Positions 32,127-43,900 of a stretch of DNA of 64,000 bases are shown piece by piece. A model generated the notes under the pieces. That model had not been told where the DNA came from. It ran no database searches and saw only the letters and a program-made list of their open reading frames with translations. Numbering within the stretch: the first letter of the stretch is position 1; each line of letters starts with the position of its first letter. A program made the translations under genes and the position numbers. The DNA lies in the NCBI GenBank assembly GCA_023078555.1, contig CM041199.1:2848513-2912512 (forward strand). Reading direction: 5' to 3'. Origin of the DNA: Ulva prolifera. Lineage: Eukaryota > Chlorophyta > Ulvophyceae > Ulvales > Ulvaceae.

Positions 32127-35100
32127 ATGCACACCTATAGCCTGGTGAGGACCACAGATCGAAGGCAGCACCATGTGCCTGTGTGCTGCTGTCATTATTT
32201 AAATATGCACAATGTGGATTGTTGCATGTTCGCTGGACTGTCTCAGAGTGTGACCACACCGAAAAACAGCACTGCCCTGCTGCAGCACTGGGGGGGCATA
32301 CCTGCGGTAGCAATTTGCCCTTCCACAAACGACATATACACCGGGAGTCGGGACTGCCGGATAAAGCGATGGTCTTCCCGAGTCAAATCAGACCGCGCCA
32401 CGTCTAGCCGATCGAACGGCTTGAGCCACGCAGCACCTCCATCAGCCTCCACAAACGGGTCCATCTCACCCCTCCGCTGCATAGGCGACCTCTCCAATCA
32501 CACCGGCTGGGTATCAGCCCTGCTAGCAACTCCTGACGTGCTTGTGTCCGCCTCATGCGATGCCACCGTGAAGATCTGGAGCGCACGAGACGGGCGCCAG
32601 CTTGCTAATCTGGCAGATATCCACGATGACTACGTCACACGCCTGGCCGCTGCGCCTCTCACCGGCAGATTTGCCTCTGCGGGGCTGCGGGGGCACCTCC
32701 ACTTCTGGGATCTTGAGGCAGTGCAGGCGGTTGCGGTCGCGGCGGCGGGAGGGGCAGCCGTGACAGACGACCTGCAGTCCCGTGCACGCCACACGCCCGA
32801 AGGCGGCTGCGTCAACTCGGGATCGATCTATGCACTACACTGCACTCCTGACGGCCGCTTGTATGCCTTCAATGGCCCTGAAGGGTGCGAATCCTGCCCT
32901 TTCCTTGATGTGTGTGCCAGAATGTGTGGGCTTGCTCCAGTGCACTTGTGTGGCGTGTGTTCGCCTGCTTCTCATGTTCGGCTGAAATGCTGGCTGTTCA
33001 TGATAATGGATCTCTACTTTTCGGCACTGCTGAGCTGAGAAATAGGCCCTTGCCGCTACACCCTCTGAACAGCCTGCATGAACGCCTTGCAAACTGGCTG
33101 CCGCGGCCCTCTGTCATGTCAGCTGTTAGCTTTGCACATGCCCTACGAGGAGCTCTTTCCTACGTGTCTGTCTGCACGGTCGCGGTGGCAACCATGAGTG
33201 GCTAGGCATTTTTCCGGTCGCTGCACAGTCGACAACGTATGTCCATGTTGTGTATGGACTCACGGCCTTCGCCTGCGATGAATAATGTGTCCTGCTGTAC
33301 TGCCACGCTGATGTGACGCTACAGGTCAGCCGCGCTGTGTAATTGTTCCTGCCATTGTTTCCACCTATTCAGGCACAGCATTGTGGCGCCCCTGTTTGAG
33401 TGAGCTTTTCATGGCGCCATACCTGCTGTCTGTGCCCTGCCCGCTGGTCACCGTGTCACAGATACACCACATGCCGCTGCTCTCTCTGCCTTTGTGCCGA
33501 TCTTCTGGCGACACTGACTGTGGTGGGCGTGCTGATGGTGTGGCGCTCGGTTAGCAGCTCTCGATCACACAGGGCGCTGCCTGCCCTCAACTGCCTGACA
33601 CTGTGGCACCATTTCCCTGGACACATTGAATGTTTCAATCTGCATTTGGGTGCATGCGCCCTTGCATCTTAGCACAGGAGGCTCTTATTCGCATGGTACA
33701 CTGAAGTGTCAGACTTCCCCCCTCAATGGTATACGTGGAAGGTTCACATTCCATGCATAAGTGCTGAACCCCAGTCTCCACTGTGATACTCAGCGGCTCA
33801 GCAAGTGGCAGCTTCAGCCCCCCACTCTCGCGCCATCGATCACACCATCGCCTCAAACTGTTTGCAGCAAAGTAGTGCTGTGCAGGCTTGTGCGGCTGTA
33901 TGATGAAAGGCAGGGGGCGAAGGATTGCGGTGTTCTGCGTGGCCACAGGGACAACGTGCGCGATGTGCGCCTCTCCCCGGACGGCGTGCGCCTCGTCAGC
34001 GCCGCGAGCGACAAGTTTATACGCGTGTGGGACCTCCGCGCGCAGCGCCAGTGCCTCTCTGCGCTGCAGATGCATGGGGACTCGGTGTGGGCGCTGGAGG
34101 CGGCGGACGAGGAGCTGCGCACGTTCTACAGCGGCGGCCGCGATGGCCAGGTGTGCCCTGCAAGGCACTCAGAGCCACTGATCCATGAACTGGGGACGGC
34201 GCCGTGTGGCACAAGTATATGGCGCTGTGTGACCGCCCATGCCCCGGATTCGGCCCATTCTGTCCGCCGCCTGTGTTGCCGGACGGGTCGTGTCATAGAT
34301 TACATCTGAGAGCTGGACTGAGGATAGATGTTGAACACATAGGTGATTGGAGAGCTCAGCATTGTGATATGGAAATTCTGTAGCCTGAGCGGCTTTCTGC
34401 AATGGCGCTTTCAGTGCCACTTATCGGGTGGTGTATCTGTACGTGAGCAGGGTGTCTCAGTGACAAAGCCCCGCGTGATCTGAATAAAAGCGTGCTGCTT
34501 GTAGCCATCCCCATGGTTGCTGCCAGTGAAGCGGATACAGAACCAGCTGAAACATGGTTTGTGCTGTGACATGGGACATATTCGCGCCTGTCCCCAGTAG
34601 CCATAGAGCGCGCGCAGACCGCCCGCCCGTGCCTGACGCACGGCATGTGCCCTCCAGGTCTTCATGACGGACACCAAGACGCTGCTGACGGAGCCGATCA
34701 CCAACGCCGGCGGCCCGATCCTCTCCCTCACAAAGGACCCCTCCCGCGGCATGCTCTGGGTGTCCACCCCGTCCTCCTCCCTCTGCGCGTGGCCCCTCCC
34801 CTCCGGCTCGCCGACACAGCCGGTCCACGCGATCGACCTCGAGGCCCACCCGGACCCTGCCCCGACAGACCCCCCGCACATGCCGTCCCCCCGCGCGATG
34901 CCGCTGCGCGCACTCTCGCTGCCGCGGGAGCGGCTGCCGACGGCGGCGCGGGTGGAGCCGCGGGTGACGCTGGCGGGGACGCCGCCGCTTGTGCGGTGCG
35001 CCGCGTTTGGGGACCGCCGGCACGTGCTCACGAAGGACGCGGCCGGGTGCATCGCGCTGTGGGACCTCGTGCAGGGCAAGCCCGTGAAGCAGTACCCGAA

Positions 35101-36578
35101 CGGGAAGGTGCGGCACCGTGCTGTACTGCAACATGCGATCCAGTCCAGGGAGGGAACATATCCCGCAGCGCTCCAACGCTGCAACACACTGCGTCCGTTC
35201 CGCAAGCGATGTGCCGGGAGTCGGCCGTCAGTGCAGTTCCCTCGCTAGCTGGCATGCCGAGGTCAGTTGCTCCGCATCATCTACCCAGGCCTGACCGGCA
35301 AAGTGCCACCATATCATGTCTGGGCGGGGCTGCCGCTGTCACGGCAGGTGCCGGCGTCAGCATCACCATGCGCAAGTGTGCAGGACGACGCGTTTGAGGA
35401 GGTGTACAAGACACAGTTCATCGAGTTCCTCGCGGCCGTGCCGCCGTGGTTCACGCTCGACATCAACCAGGGTGTGCTGACGCTGCACCTGTCGGCCTCC
35501 GACCCGAGCGCCTTTGCCGCCGAGGTGTACGGCGCCGCCCTCGGCCAGGCCGTCGCCGACGACTTCAAGTACAACTTCGGACACAACGTGCTGCAGTCCG
35601 CGCTCGCCGTGCTGCGCTGCAAGGCTCAGGGCCGCATCGATGTCGACGTGCGCCCCTGTCGCCACTCAGGTTTCCCATGCATGTTTTGGCAAGCCACTGC
35701 CAGCATTGGCAGCCCAGGCCCTTTGTTTGTGTAGCCCCTTGGATCGATGCGCGGTGCCCTGTTGCACCCCTGTGGCCACACTTTTCATAGTACATTTGTC
35801 TCGGTGATTCAGCATGCTTGCAGCATGATTGCCGCCTGCTTGCACGTAAGTCTACCTCGGATAGGCAGGTCATGCTCATGAAACCACATCCATGGCAATT
35901 GGACCTAGATGCACACGCATGCAGGCGTACGTGCCGCGGTCGGGGCCCTTCAACTACTACCACGACCCGGACGTCAACATCGTCGTGTCAGCGCACTACC
36001 CGCAGTCCCCGCAGCGGTGGCGCCGCCCGATGCGTGCCTTCAACGGCGACGAGCTGCAGCGCGGCCTCGTGCCGAAGTGGGTCGACGACGCCGTCATGCG
36101 CGGCTGCCGCCCGAGCGACAGCAAGGTCGCGTTCACCGTCGAGCCCCTCGGCACCGTCCGCGGCCACTTCTACCCCGCTACCCCCGCCCCCGACGTGCCG
36201 CGGTCGCGCCGCGGCTTCGGCGCCGCGCCGGGGCCCGCCCCGGAGCGGCTGACCGCGCCCGCGATCCTCGAGGTCCGCAAGGTCGCGCTCTGGGTGCAGC
36301 AGAAGCTGGCGGACGGCAACCTAAAGGTGAGCGCGCCGGCGGTGACAGCGAACCCGGCAGAGAATCGCGCGGCGGCAGCGGCGCTGCGGGAGCCTCACAT
36401 CGCGATCCTACACGACGGGAAGCTCCTGCCGAGCGAGCTGTCACTCAACACAGTGAAGCGCTTCCTCTGCCGCGGCCTCTCCGATGATGACATCCCGCTG
36501 CAGTGCATGTTTATTGACTGGGACGCGCCGCCGCCGCTCGCCGACGTGGTGCCGAAGAACATCGACCCCGAGGGCTGA
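32127..36578 (+). CDS. WDR48: WD-repeat protein 48 / UAF1 homologue
   Basis: Binds and activates ubiquitin-specific proteases (USP1, USP12 and USP46 in animals) in DNA repair and signalling. Exons in matching phase: 32127-32144, 32247-32884, 33886-34150, 34658-35107, 35384-35647 and 35925-36578, 762 residues. WD repeats are plain: IYTGSRDCRIKRW, HTGWVSALL...SCDATVKIW, DYVTRLAAA...GLRGHLHFWDL, SIYALHCTPDGR, LRGHRDNVRDVRL...SDKFIRVWDL, MHGDSVWALEA...YSGGRDGQ. RRHVLTKDAAGCIALWDL and FLAAVPPWFTLDINQGVLTLHL follow, both diagnostic for WDR48. The C-terminal exon (VRKVALWVQQKLADGN ... PLQCMFIDWD) matches the conserved WDR48 tail with its ubiquitin-like fold. The six-residue first exon is plausible by alignment but unproven. 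The exon-5 donor was chosen by phase. Confidence 0.92.
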
Positions 36579-38377
36579 GCGGGCACGGCCCAGCTGCACC
36601 CATGTGTACCTCTTCATACTGGGGCCTTCCTCGTACTACCGTGTACATGCTGTTTTCCTCCGCTTGCGGAGATGTTAGCGTGGCAACCCTACAAACTGGG
36701 CAGATGGTCGCCTTGCCCATTCCATCAAGCGATTTCGAACAGAATCACCGTCTCCAGAGTTCACGCGTATGGCGACGAGCCGCTCAAAGCCCACCTGTTT
36801 CTCCAATTACTTTGCGTGCTGTTGCAACCTTCTATCTACTGCTCCTGCCAGCGGCAGCGGTGTTGAGCGTCCAGAGTATGTGCTGTACATCATCGCTGTT
36901 GCCTCTGGCACAGTGTGTGGGGCTCGGACATTAGTGGGTAGCTTTTGCCAGGTCAGAGGGTGCCAGGGCAGGGTGCCGGCACATCGTGACTGAAGCGTTG
37001 CCGCGCCTAAAAGGACTGTGCGGCTGAGAGCCTGGGATTGTTTGAGATCAGGAGCCTTCGACACACAGCACTATGGGCGTCCACATGACAATGACGCATT
37101 TTTTACATGGTTCGCTGGTGAGTTCTAGACGGCAGCAGGCCAGCTCTTCTGTCAGTCTGCCAAGTGGCCGTTGCGGCAGGCCTCATGCATACGTCCAGGT
37201 GATGCTTGCATACACGTGCAGATTTGAACATGACATCTGTGCAACAAGGACGCAGTTCTATGCAGTGTGTTGGCCTCCGCTGGGGCATGTGGTGCCATGC
37301 ACATACATGTGGGTGGACCTGTTTCAAAGCATGGTGTGTCACATCTGCTGCTACCATGACACCCTCGCAGCGGTCCTGAACAGAATGTAGGCGCAAGTGC
37401 GTCACTCGTAGTATCGAACATGCATGATTCCTCAGATGACATTGAACTCTCACAGCCCAGATCTGGATGCTTTCCGAACAGGCTGTGGGTAAGCACGTAT
37501 CTGAAGCGTGTGTAATCCTTACAGTCAACGATGTGGCTTCAACAGACTTATATCGGTTGTGCCATGACTGAGTGAGTGGATTTGCGATTGGCTTGCTAGC
37601 AACGGCTCGATGCCCGGCCTATGTCCTTTATACATGTACGGGTTGTGGCATATGGATGCATGTGGCTGGATTTGTGCATGCTAAGGGATAAACCTGCAGC
37701 CTTCTCACCCACAGATTGGTACAGCAAAAAGAACTTCTCATCAGCGTCAGTACCTGAGTATCGCGACATTCTGGCACCTTGCGGGTGTGGCTAGAAATTT
37801 AGCGATTGTATGGCGTGGCAGGGAGTGCTGCAGCACAAAAGGAGACGGCCAAGGGCCTCGTTCTCGAAGAATCCATACCTATCGCATAAAATAAACCCCA
37901 GCAGTGCCAGCATTGTTAATTCTCTTCATGGCAGAGGCGGACGTGGCTGGCCCGCAGCTGCTGTCGACTCCGCTGCATCGATGGATGAACACGCTCCAGG
38001 ATATCCACCGCAAGCGCAAGTTACGTTCTCGTCACGCAATCAACAATATGTTCTGGTTGCGGCCTACTTTCGTGTAGCTGCCACATCCTTGTGCCATTGC
38101 GCTTTCAATGTTGTGAAACTGAGCTTCACACAGACTCCCGCCACAGAGCAAGCATCGGGTGTGTAGAGATGACATTGCCTCAGCGGCATCTTGTATACGC
38201 ACAATCGCGTTTTGTTTCGCGACAAGAACCTGTGGCAAGAGTGTGTGGCATTCTCGGAGACGTACTCATGATCAGTCATTGCAAACACAAGGGGGGTGGG
38301 CAGTCAGCCCTCATGCACGTCCACCGGGAGCGCGTGCACCTCAGAAGGCTCTGGAAAGCGGTGGGAACGTCTACAGA
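36579..38377. other. Region downstream of WDR48, no clear gene
   Basis: Nothing convincing. A 49-codon frame from ATG 37929 (contains LHRWMNTLQDIHRKRKLRSRHA) looks like a real short protein or exon but has no partner that I can place. Confidence 0.3.
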
Positions 38378-39775
38378 CTAATTGGACCCTTCTGGGTGCC
38401 ACTGTACCTTTGTTTCAAGTCGCTGGGCAAAGTCGCACTTTTCCGTCAAAATCGTATGCATGGCTGGGCATAAAGACACGTTTTGCCCAACGCTGCCCAG
38501 CGCTCGCCCATTGGGCTCAGAACATCCATTATAGTTATATATGGCCCATGCTGATGTTGCCTTTGTATTTGGTGGTGCTGTGGGCGGTTCAGCTGCGGTT
38601 TTGACATGTATGGCTCGCTGCACACCGCCGGCAGCCTTCTTGGAAGCTACACTGCACAAAACAAGCACCGTGGAAGTGTGATGTCAAATCTTGAGAACTC
38701 TAATGCTGACGTTCATGCGGTTGCGCTGCCTGGATGGCTCAGGAAGCATTGTGCACTGAGCACAGACTGAGTTGGCAGTGTATGGCTGGCTACTCAGATC
38801 AGTGTCAAAGACTGGGTGGATTACGAGCTAAATCTTGGTCCAGTCGTGTGACACTGAAAACATCCAGTCGTGTGACAATCAAACCGATTGCTGCATGCAC
38901 AAGATACGTGTGGAGATGCCATGATTCCATATCATGCTGCTGCGTCTTTCAATCGAAGACTTATCAATTCTCACGTCTGGTGTGGAGTCAGCTATGTTTT
39001 GTTGCAAGCCTCTCCAGGTGTGAGCACATATGTAGGCCTACATGTGCTTACACGTTTGTGAACGTGCACAGAACATAGGTCTGATGCATCAGGTGATACA
39101 TCGCAGTGAGACAAAGCTGATAAGTCATGGGCTGGGCAGACAAAAGCAGCATGCTTTGTGCGTCACTCTCATGGCGTTGTGCACTGCACACCAGATCAAC
39201 AGTGAAGGCTTGGCCTCAGCACAGCCTGTCCGTCTTGTGAATGCACAACCAGTGGTCCACGGCCAGTAATAAACTGCTTCTTGCGTACTGGCCAGTTACT
39301 GATCCGAAAGTGACACGCAAAATTCGCGCTGGTTGAGTCTGGATATCGATCTTTCAGTTCGAAGCAAGGATGATGTCCTCATCAACCTATTCCGGACGAT
39401 TGACACAAATATTTTGTAGATTAGATACAGACATAACATTCAGCAATACATGCCTAATTGTGGTGATCAGCCCCGGCGAGCTGGTCGCTCGCCGTGGCCA
39501 CGCTGACGACTCGTCGCGACCAGTGACAAGTCGTCGTGACCCTTGCCGTCAAGTCAGACGGACACTCAACAGCCAGCTGATTTATCAATCATCACCAGTG
39601 ACGCATACTATGGTGTTTTCGAGGTGTTATCGGTCCACCGAGCACAATGGGCACGCGCTGGGCGCCATTTGACGCCATTTGAGCCTCGCTGGGCAAAACA
39701 ACGCTTTTGGTCGAGCACCCCTCGTTTCACTGGCCATTCACACCTGTTTCGCCCAGTATGCTTGAGACCGAATTA
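38378..39775. mobile_element. Degenerate TIR element (tentative)
   Basis: Left CTAATTGGACC... and right ...GAGACCGAATTAG are an imperfect inverted pair. Inside each end, GTTTTGCCCA and CGCCCAGCG-type motifs recur in inverted order (38475-38520 and 39650-39715). Length about 1.4 kb, no coding frame. No clear target duplication, so old or mis-bounded. Confidence 0.35.
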
Positions 39776-40249
39776 GTTTGTTTTACTCAGGCTGTAGCTC
39801 TTTAAAGCGTGTTCCAGAGCGTTCTGAGGTGCCCGCGCTCCCGGTGGACGTGCATGCAGACCGAGTGCCCACCCCCCTACACAACATATACTGTACACGA
39901 AGGCCGCGAAGTCCTCAGACGCAGAATTTAAGGCATGAGTCATGCATCGGCTTTGCTGAGAGCTGGCATATGTGCCTACAGATGCTGCAAGGAGAAGTGT
40001 GCTCTCGCATCCTCAATCACAAGTGCTCATGCCGGCCGGCCGCTATCTGGAGATATATCAATGTTCCACGGCGCAAGAGTAAATGGCACGGTCCCTTGAG
40101 CATCGTTTGCTTCTCGCTGAGGCTGTCTCGAAGATCCCGGATCTGGAGTCCAGATTCTGGACTCGGCTGTCAGCGGACTGTTTCGGATCCGGATAGACTG
40201 TCCGGGAGCGAGCAGCTCGTGCATGCGGTGTGTACTACAGACGAGATGA

Positions 40250-40294
40250 GATTCGGTGTTGGTGTTTGTCTTCTCCTGTTCACTCTTTTGTAAC
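40250..40294 (+). repeat. Recurrent 45-bp motif, copy 1
   Basis: Core TTCGGT...GTGTTTG...CTCCTGTTCACTCTTTTGTAAC. The same core appears at 41410 (reverse), 48311, 52052 and, weaker, 59949. It may be a transposon terminus or subterminal block. Confidence 0.65.
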
Positions 40295-40387
40295 CGTGTG
40301 CTACAGACGAGTGAACAGGATGAGATAAGCTTCACCAAAGAATCTCTTAACATCTCGAGAGTCGGAATTCCGATTCGACATGTGCAG

Positions 40388-40388
<1 letters not shown>

Positions 40389-40428
<40 letters not shown>
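40389..40428. repeat. CA dinucleotide microsatellite, 20 units
   Basis: An uninterrupted run of CA. Confidence 0.95.
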
Positions 40429-40429
<1 letters not shown>

Positions 40430-40900
40430 CAGCGGCCACGCCTCAGCCTCACTGTGGAGCTTATAAGCACTGATGAGTAATGAATGCACCGGCGAGCCCT
40501 CGCGGTGTGAGGCCTGGTATGCATGCAGGTGCATCTGCGAGGAGCTACGCGTCGACGAAACGCCATCTCGGGTTTGTTCAGCCCATCGATGTCCAGGCTA
40601 CCGGCCCGTCAGTGCCGACACCAGCGTGGAGATGACCTATGCCTGCAGAAACGGCCTTCTGCTGCCAAATATCTCTTGTGTACATACAAGCGGAAGGCCT
40701 GTGTAGCGGTGCTACAGACCAAGTGTCATCTGATTCCAGTTCGGTGTGACATTTGTTAGCAGCGAGTGTGTGTGATCTGTCGACACCACCCGTGCAGCTG
40801 CATCTACATTTGAAGAGTTGGCCGTTCGTGCTGGCGCCCCGCAGGGCAGGCAATTGACTGCGCAGCGGCAATAGCTATAGCCACTCGAGGCAGCTCTGCA

Positions 40901-43900
40901 ATGGCTGGGCCGCAGGTCGACAGGGACGATGATATGCACATGGACGCGGGAGCACCGGCCCAAGGCGTGTCAAGAGCATGCAGAGTGACGTTGCGCTTGC
41001 TACTGGGGGCCATGTGGCTTCTTCTGCTGGTGCGACACCCATAGCAGCCGCTAGGAGCGAGCGCTCGCTCCTGCACGCGTACGTCTAACGCCGGGAGTTT
41101 CAAGGCCAACCGTATCTCAAGCACCTGGCCGAAAAATTCAACACATTCCTTGTCCTGTTGCTCGATCACTGTGACAGCAGCGGTCGGACCGGGTTCAAGT
41201 TGCAGTCGACACCGTGGCTCACGAGCAGCTGTGATCGACCGCGAGCTGTGTGCGATCAGAGGCAGACCATCTCGAGCTGCAGGGAATCTGTACACGTACG
41301 CACGCAAGACAGCCTCGGCTCGGTCTACGAATCCGTTCGTGGGATGCGATGTTTCTGCTGTGCTATAGGTAACTGCTTCCGTTTCCATCTGTGCCGAACA
41401 AACGACAGTGTTACAAAAGAGTGAACGGGAGAAAACAAATACTGAAACCGAACAAACGACAGTGACCTGCAGGACTATTTGTGCATGCGGGGTCATGTAT
41501 CAGCCCGTTAACGTTGTGCGTGGCCGCAGCACTCCACCCTGGCCTTCCATGCATAGCTTCAAGCATTGTTATCCTTAGAAAAGCACGCCCTGTTGTATAA
41601 ACCACGTATACAGTATACTGTGTATACACAAGCATTGCATTCGCTGAAGCAGGCCGTACACACACACACACACGTCTACAGCCAATGCTGTGCACTGTTC
41701 TGACTCCTGACGCGGCATGTGACACCTCAGGCTGCCAGCTGCAGCCCGCGATTGCCACCTCAGCCGCTGAGGTGGCAATCGTGCGGCACTGCTGAGTGCG
41801 GCACTGCCAAGCGCCCTTGAGTGCGTGAACGTCGAAGCCTCCTCTTGCTGCCTGGGCAGAAACACTTTCGGCGGGTGTACAACAGCGCAGATTTCTGCCA
41901 CCTGCACGCAACATACTAGTAGCAGTGCTGTACATGTTAATTCAGAAACTTGAGAGTGGCGCACTCGTTAGGGTCAGCAGCATTGTACAGGCCACTTGCA
42001 CTATTGTCGAATGCTGTTGCTGTAGTGAAGAGGCGAGCGCTGCCAGGCATGTGCTGTTGGGCGTGCGCCTAGGCCTTTGCATCCCTTCACAGTCTATTCC
42101 AATGGTGGCAAGTTGTCACTTATGATGTGCACACGTACATGCATAATAAGGCTCGAGCATCCATCGTGCAATGGACTACGAGTCTGCCTGCAGGTGATAT
42201 TGGTGTGCGTGATTGCACTGTGGGTAAGGTTTGACAATGCATACGCCTCCGAGTCGTACTATTACCAGCTGGAGACTTCGTTGCAGCGGCCTTTGGCCTT
42301 TGTTTGCTGGTACACGATCGGCGTGCTTTCGGCGACGATGTGCGTGTGGACAGTGTACATCTGCACCTGGAGGTGGAAGTCCCCACGCACCGAAGCCGGC
42401 AGAGCCTACTGCATCTCTGCGCTTGCCTTCAGCGCCCTCATGGCAGCGTCCTTGGCTGTTTTAGCAGCTGGGACCTTGAACGCTGTTAGCAATCGAGGTG
42501 TGACTCAGACACATGCACGGTGCACTAGCAGCACCGAGTTGTCCTTACAGCAGCACCACGCGATCCTTACGTATGGACGTCCGAATACCATCCTTATGAC
42601 GTCCATGTGACTTACACAAGCCATACGGGCGACAGGGCTGCAGCATAATGTCCGTAAGGACACATGATGTGGTCATTAAGTGTAGGACCAGACTGGGCTG
42701 GAATGGGGACACACATTGCTGCTTTGTATGGACCGAATAGTGCCCAGCTTGTGGCAGGAACAGTGGGAAGCTGTGAGGACAGAGTGAGGAGCTGGTCAGG
42801 CTCAAGCGGCGACAGTCGTACACGCCGTAGTTGTGATCATGGAGTATGTACATCTCGTACTACAGTTACTGTATGCCGTGGTGGCAATGTAATCTGTCAA
42901 GAACTGCTCACCTATGTGATCGGACAGCGATGGAGACAGGCGAGGTGAGCCTGAAGTGTCAGAACTGGTCACAAACCCAACAGTACTAGTGTTGCCACTT
43001 GACATTATACAAGACTGCTTCATCATGAACACCGACGTGCAGCACATGCCATGAATTGTGATCGGACGATCCCTGCGCCCATAATGTCGATGCTGTCCGA
43101 ACACCAGCAGCCCAAGGCGCTTGAATGCGAGGCCAGATGCTTGCGCTGCGCTCTCTAGATTCATCCATGATAGCGAAGTATGCTCGCGATGGGTCTACTG
43201 TGTCCTTTGGTGGGCGGCAGGCGTGCCTGCGCCAGACATGGGGTAAGCCTGTCGCCACCGAACCTCAGGAGTGGCGCGGTGCCGCATGAACAATGAAGTG
43301 ACACAGCGCGAACAACCACATAAAGCAGCGAACGCATGTACGTCCGATGAATCGCTTATGGCATATGGTTCATGAAGCAAGGTGCAGTTAGGCACGCGTA
43401 ACGCTGTGGCACAGTAGCGCGGGTGGCACGATTGGTAGCGATCGATCCAGAGTATGTCTTGGATCGTATCGATTGCAGTTCCGTACTAATCACAGAAATA
43501 TTCATCCAGTGAGGAGCGTGATCGCGAGCGTGTTGCTCTCAGTTCGCGGTACTCTTGTTAGCAGCAGCTGAAGAAACTCTCCACCGATGCCTAGGCCACA
43601 ACGATCCGCTGTCCCGGTTGTACCTGAGGTGAGACCATGTACCACTGACGACTAGTCGTCTTTTTGGTTTGTGATTGCAGTGCACAGGTGTCTGGAAAAG
43701 GCGTTCGACGGTGATGCACGACTGCACACGTCGAACACATCGCATCATCGGTCGACGTCTGACTTTGCAGCGCAACAATCCTTTCTTCAAGTAATTTGAA
43801 AGTTTTTTGTCAACAGTCCAGCAAGGGTAGCCGATTCCAGTGAAAAGCACCGCTGTAGTTGCTGGTCAGCGCATAGGTCCTAGCACATGTCCATCCAACG

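Noticed and set aside
34411-35205. A 264-residue minus-strand frame
   Set aside because: It lies opposite WDR48 exon 34658-35107, whose WD and LTKDAAG motifs are clear; the minus frame is compositional.
40279-41426. A transposon with CACTCTTTTGTAAC inverted ends
   Set aside because: The similarity of the two inverted motifs extends outside those borders and no target duplication is seen; kept only as paired copies of the recurrent motif.
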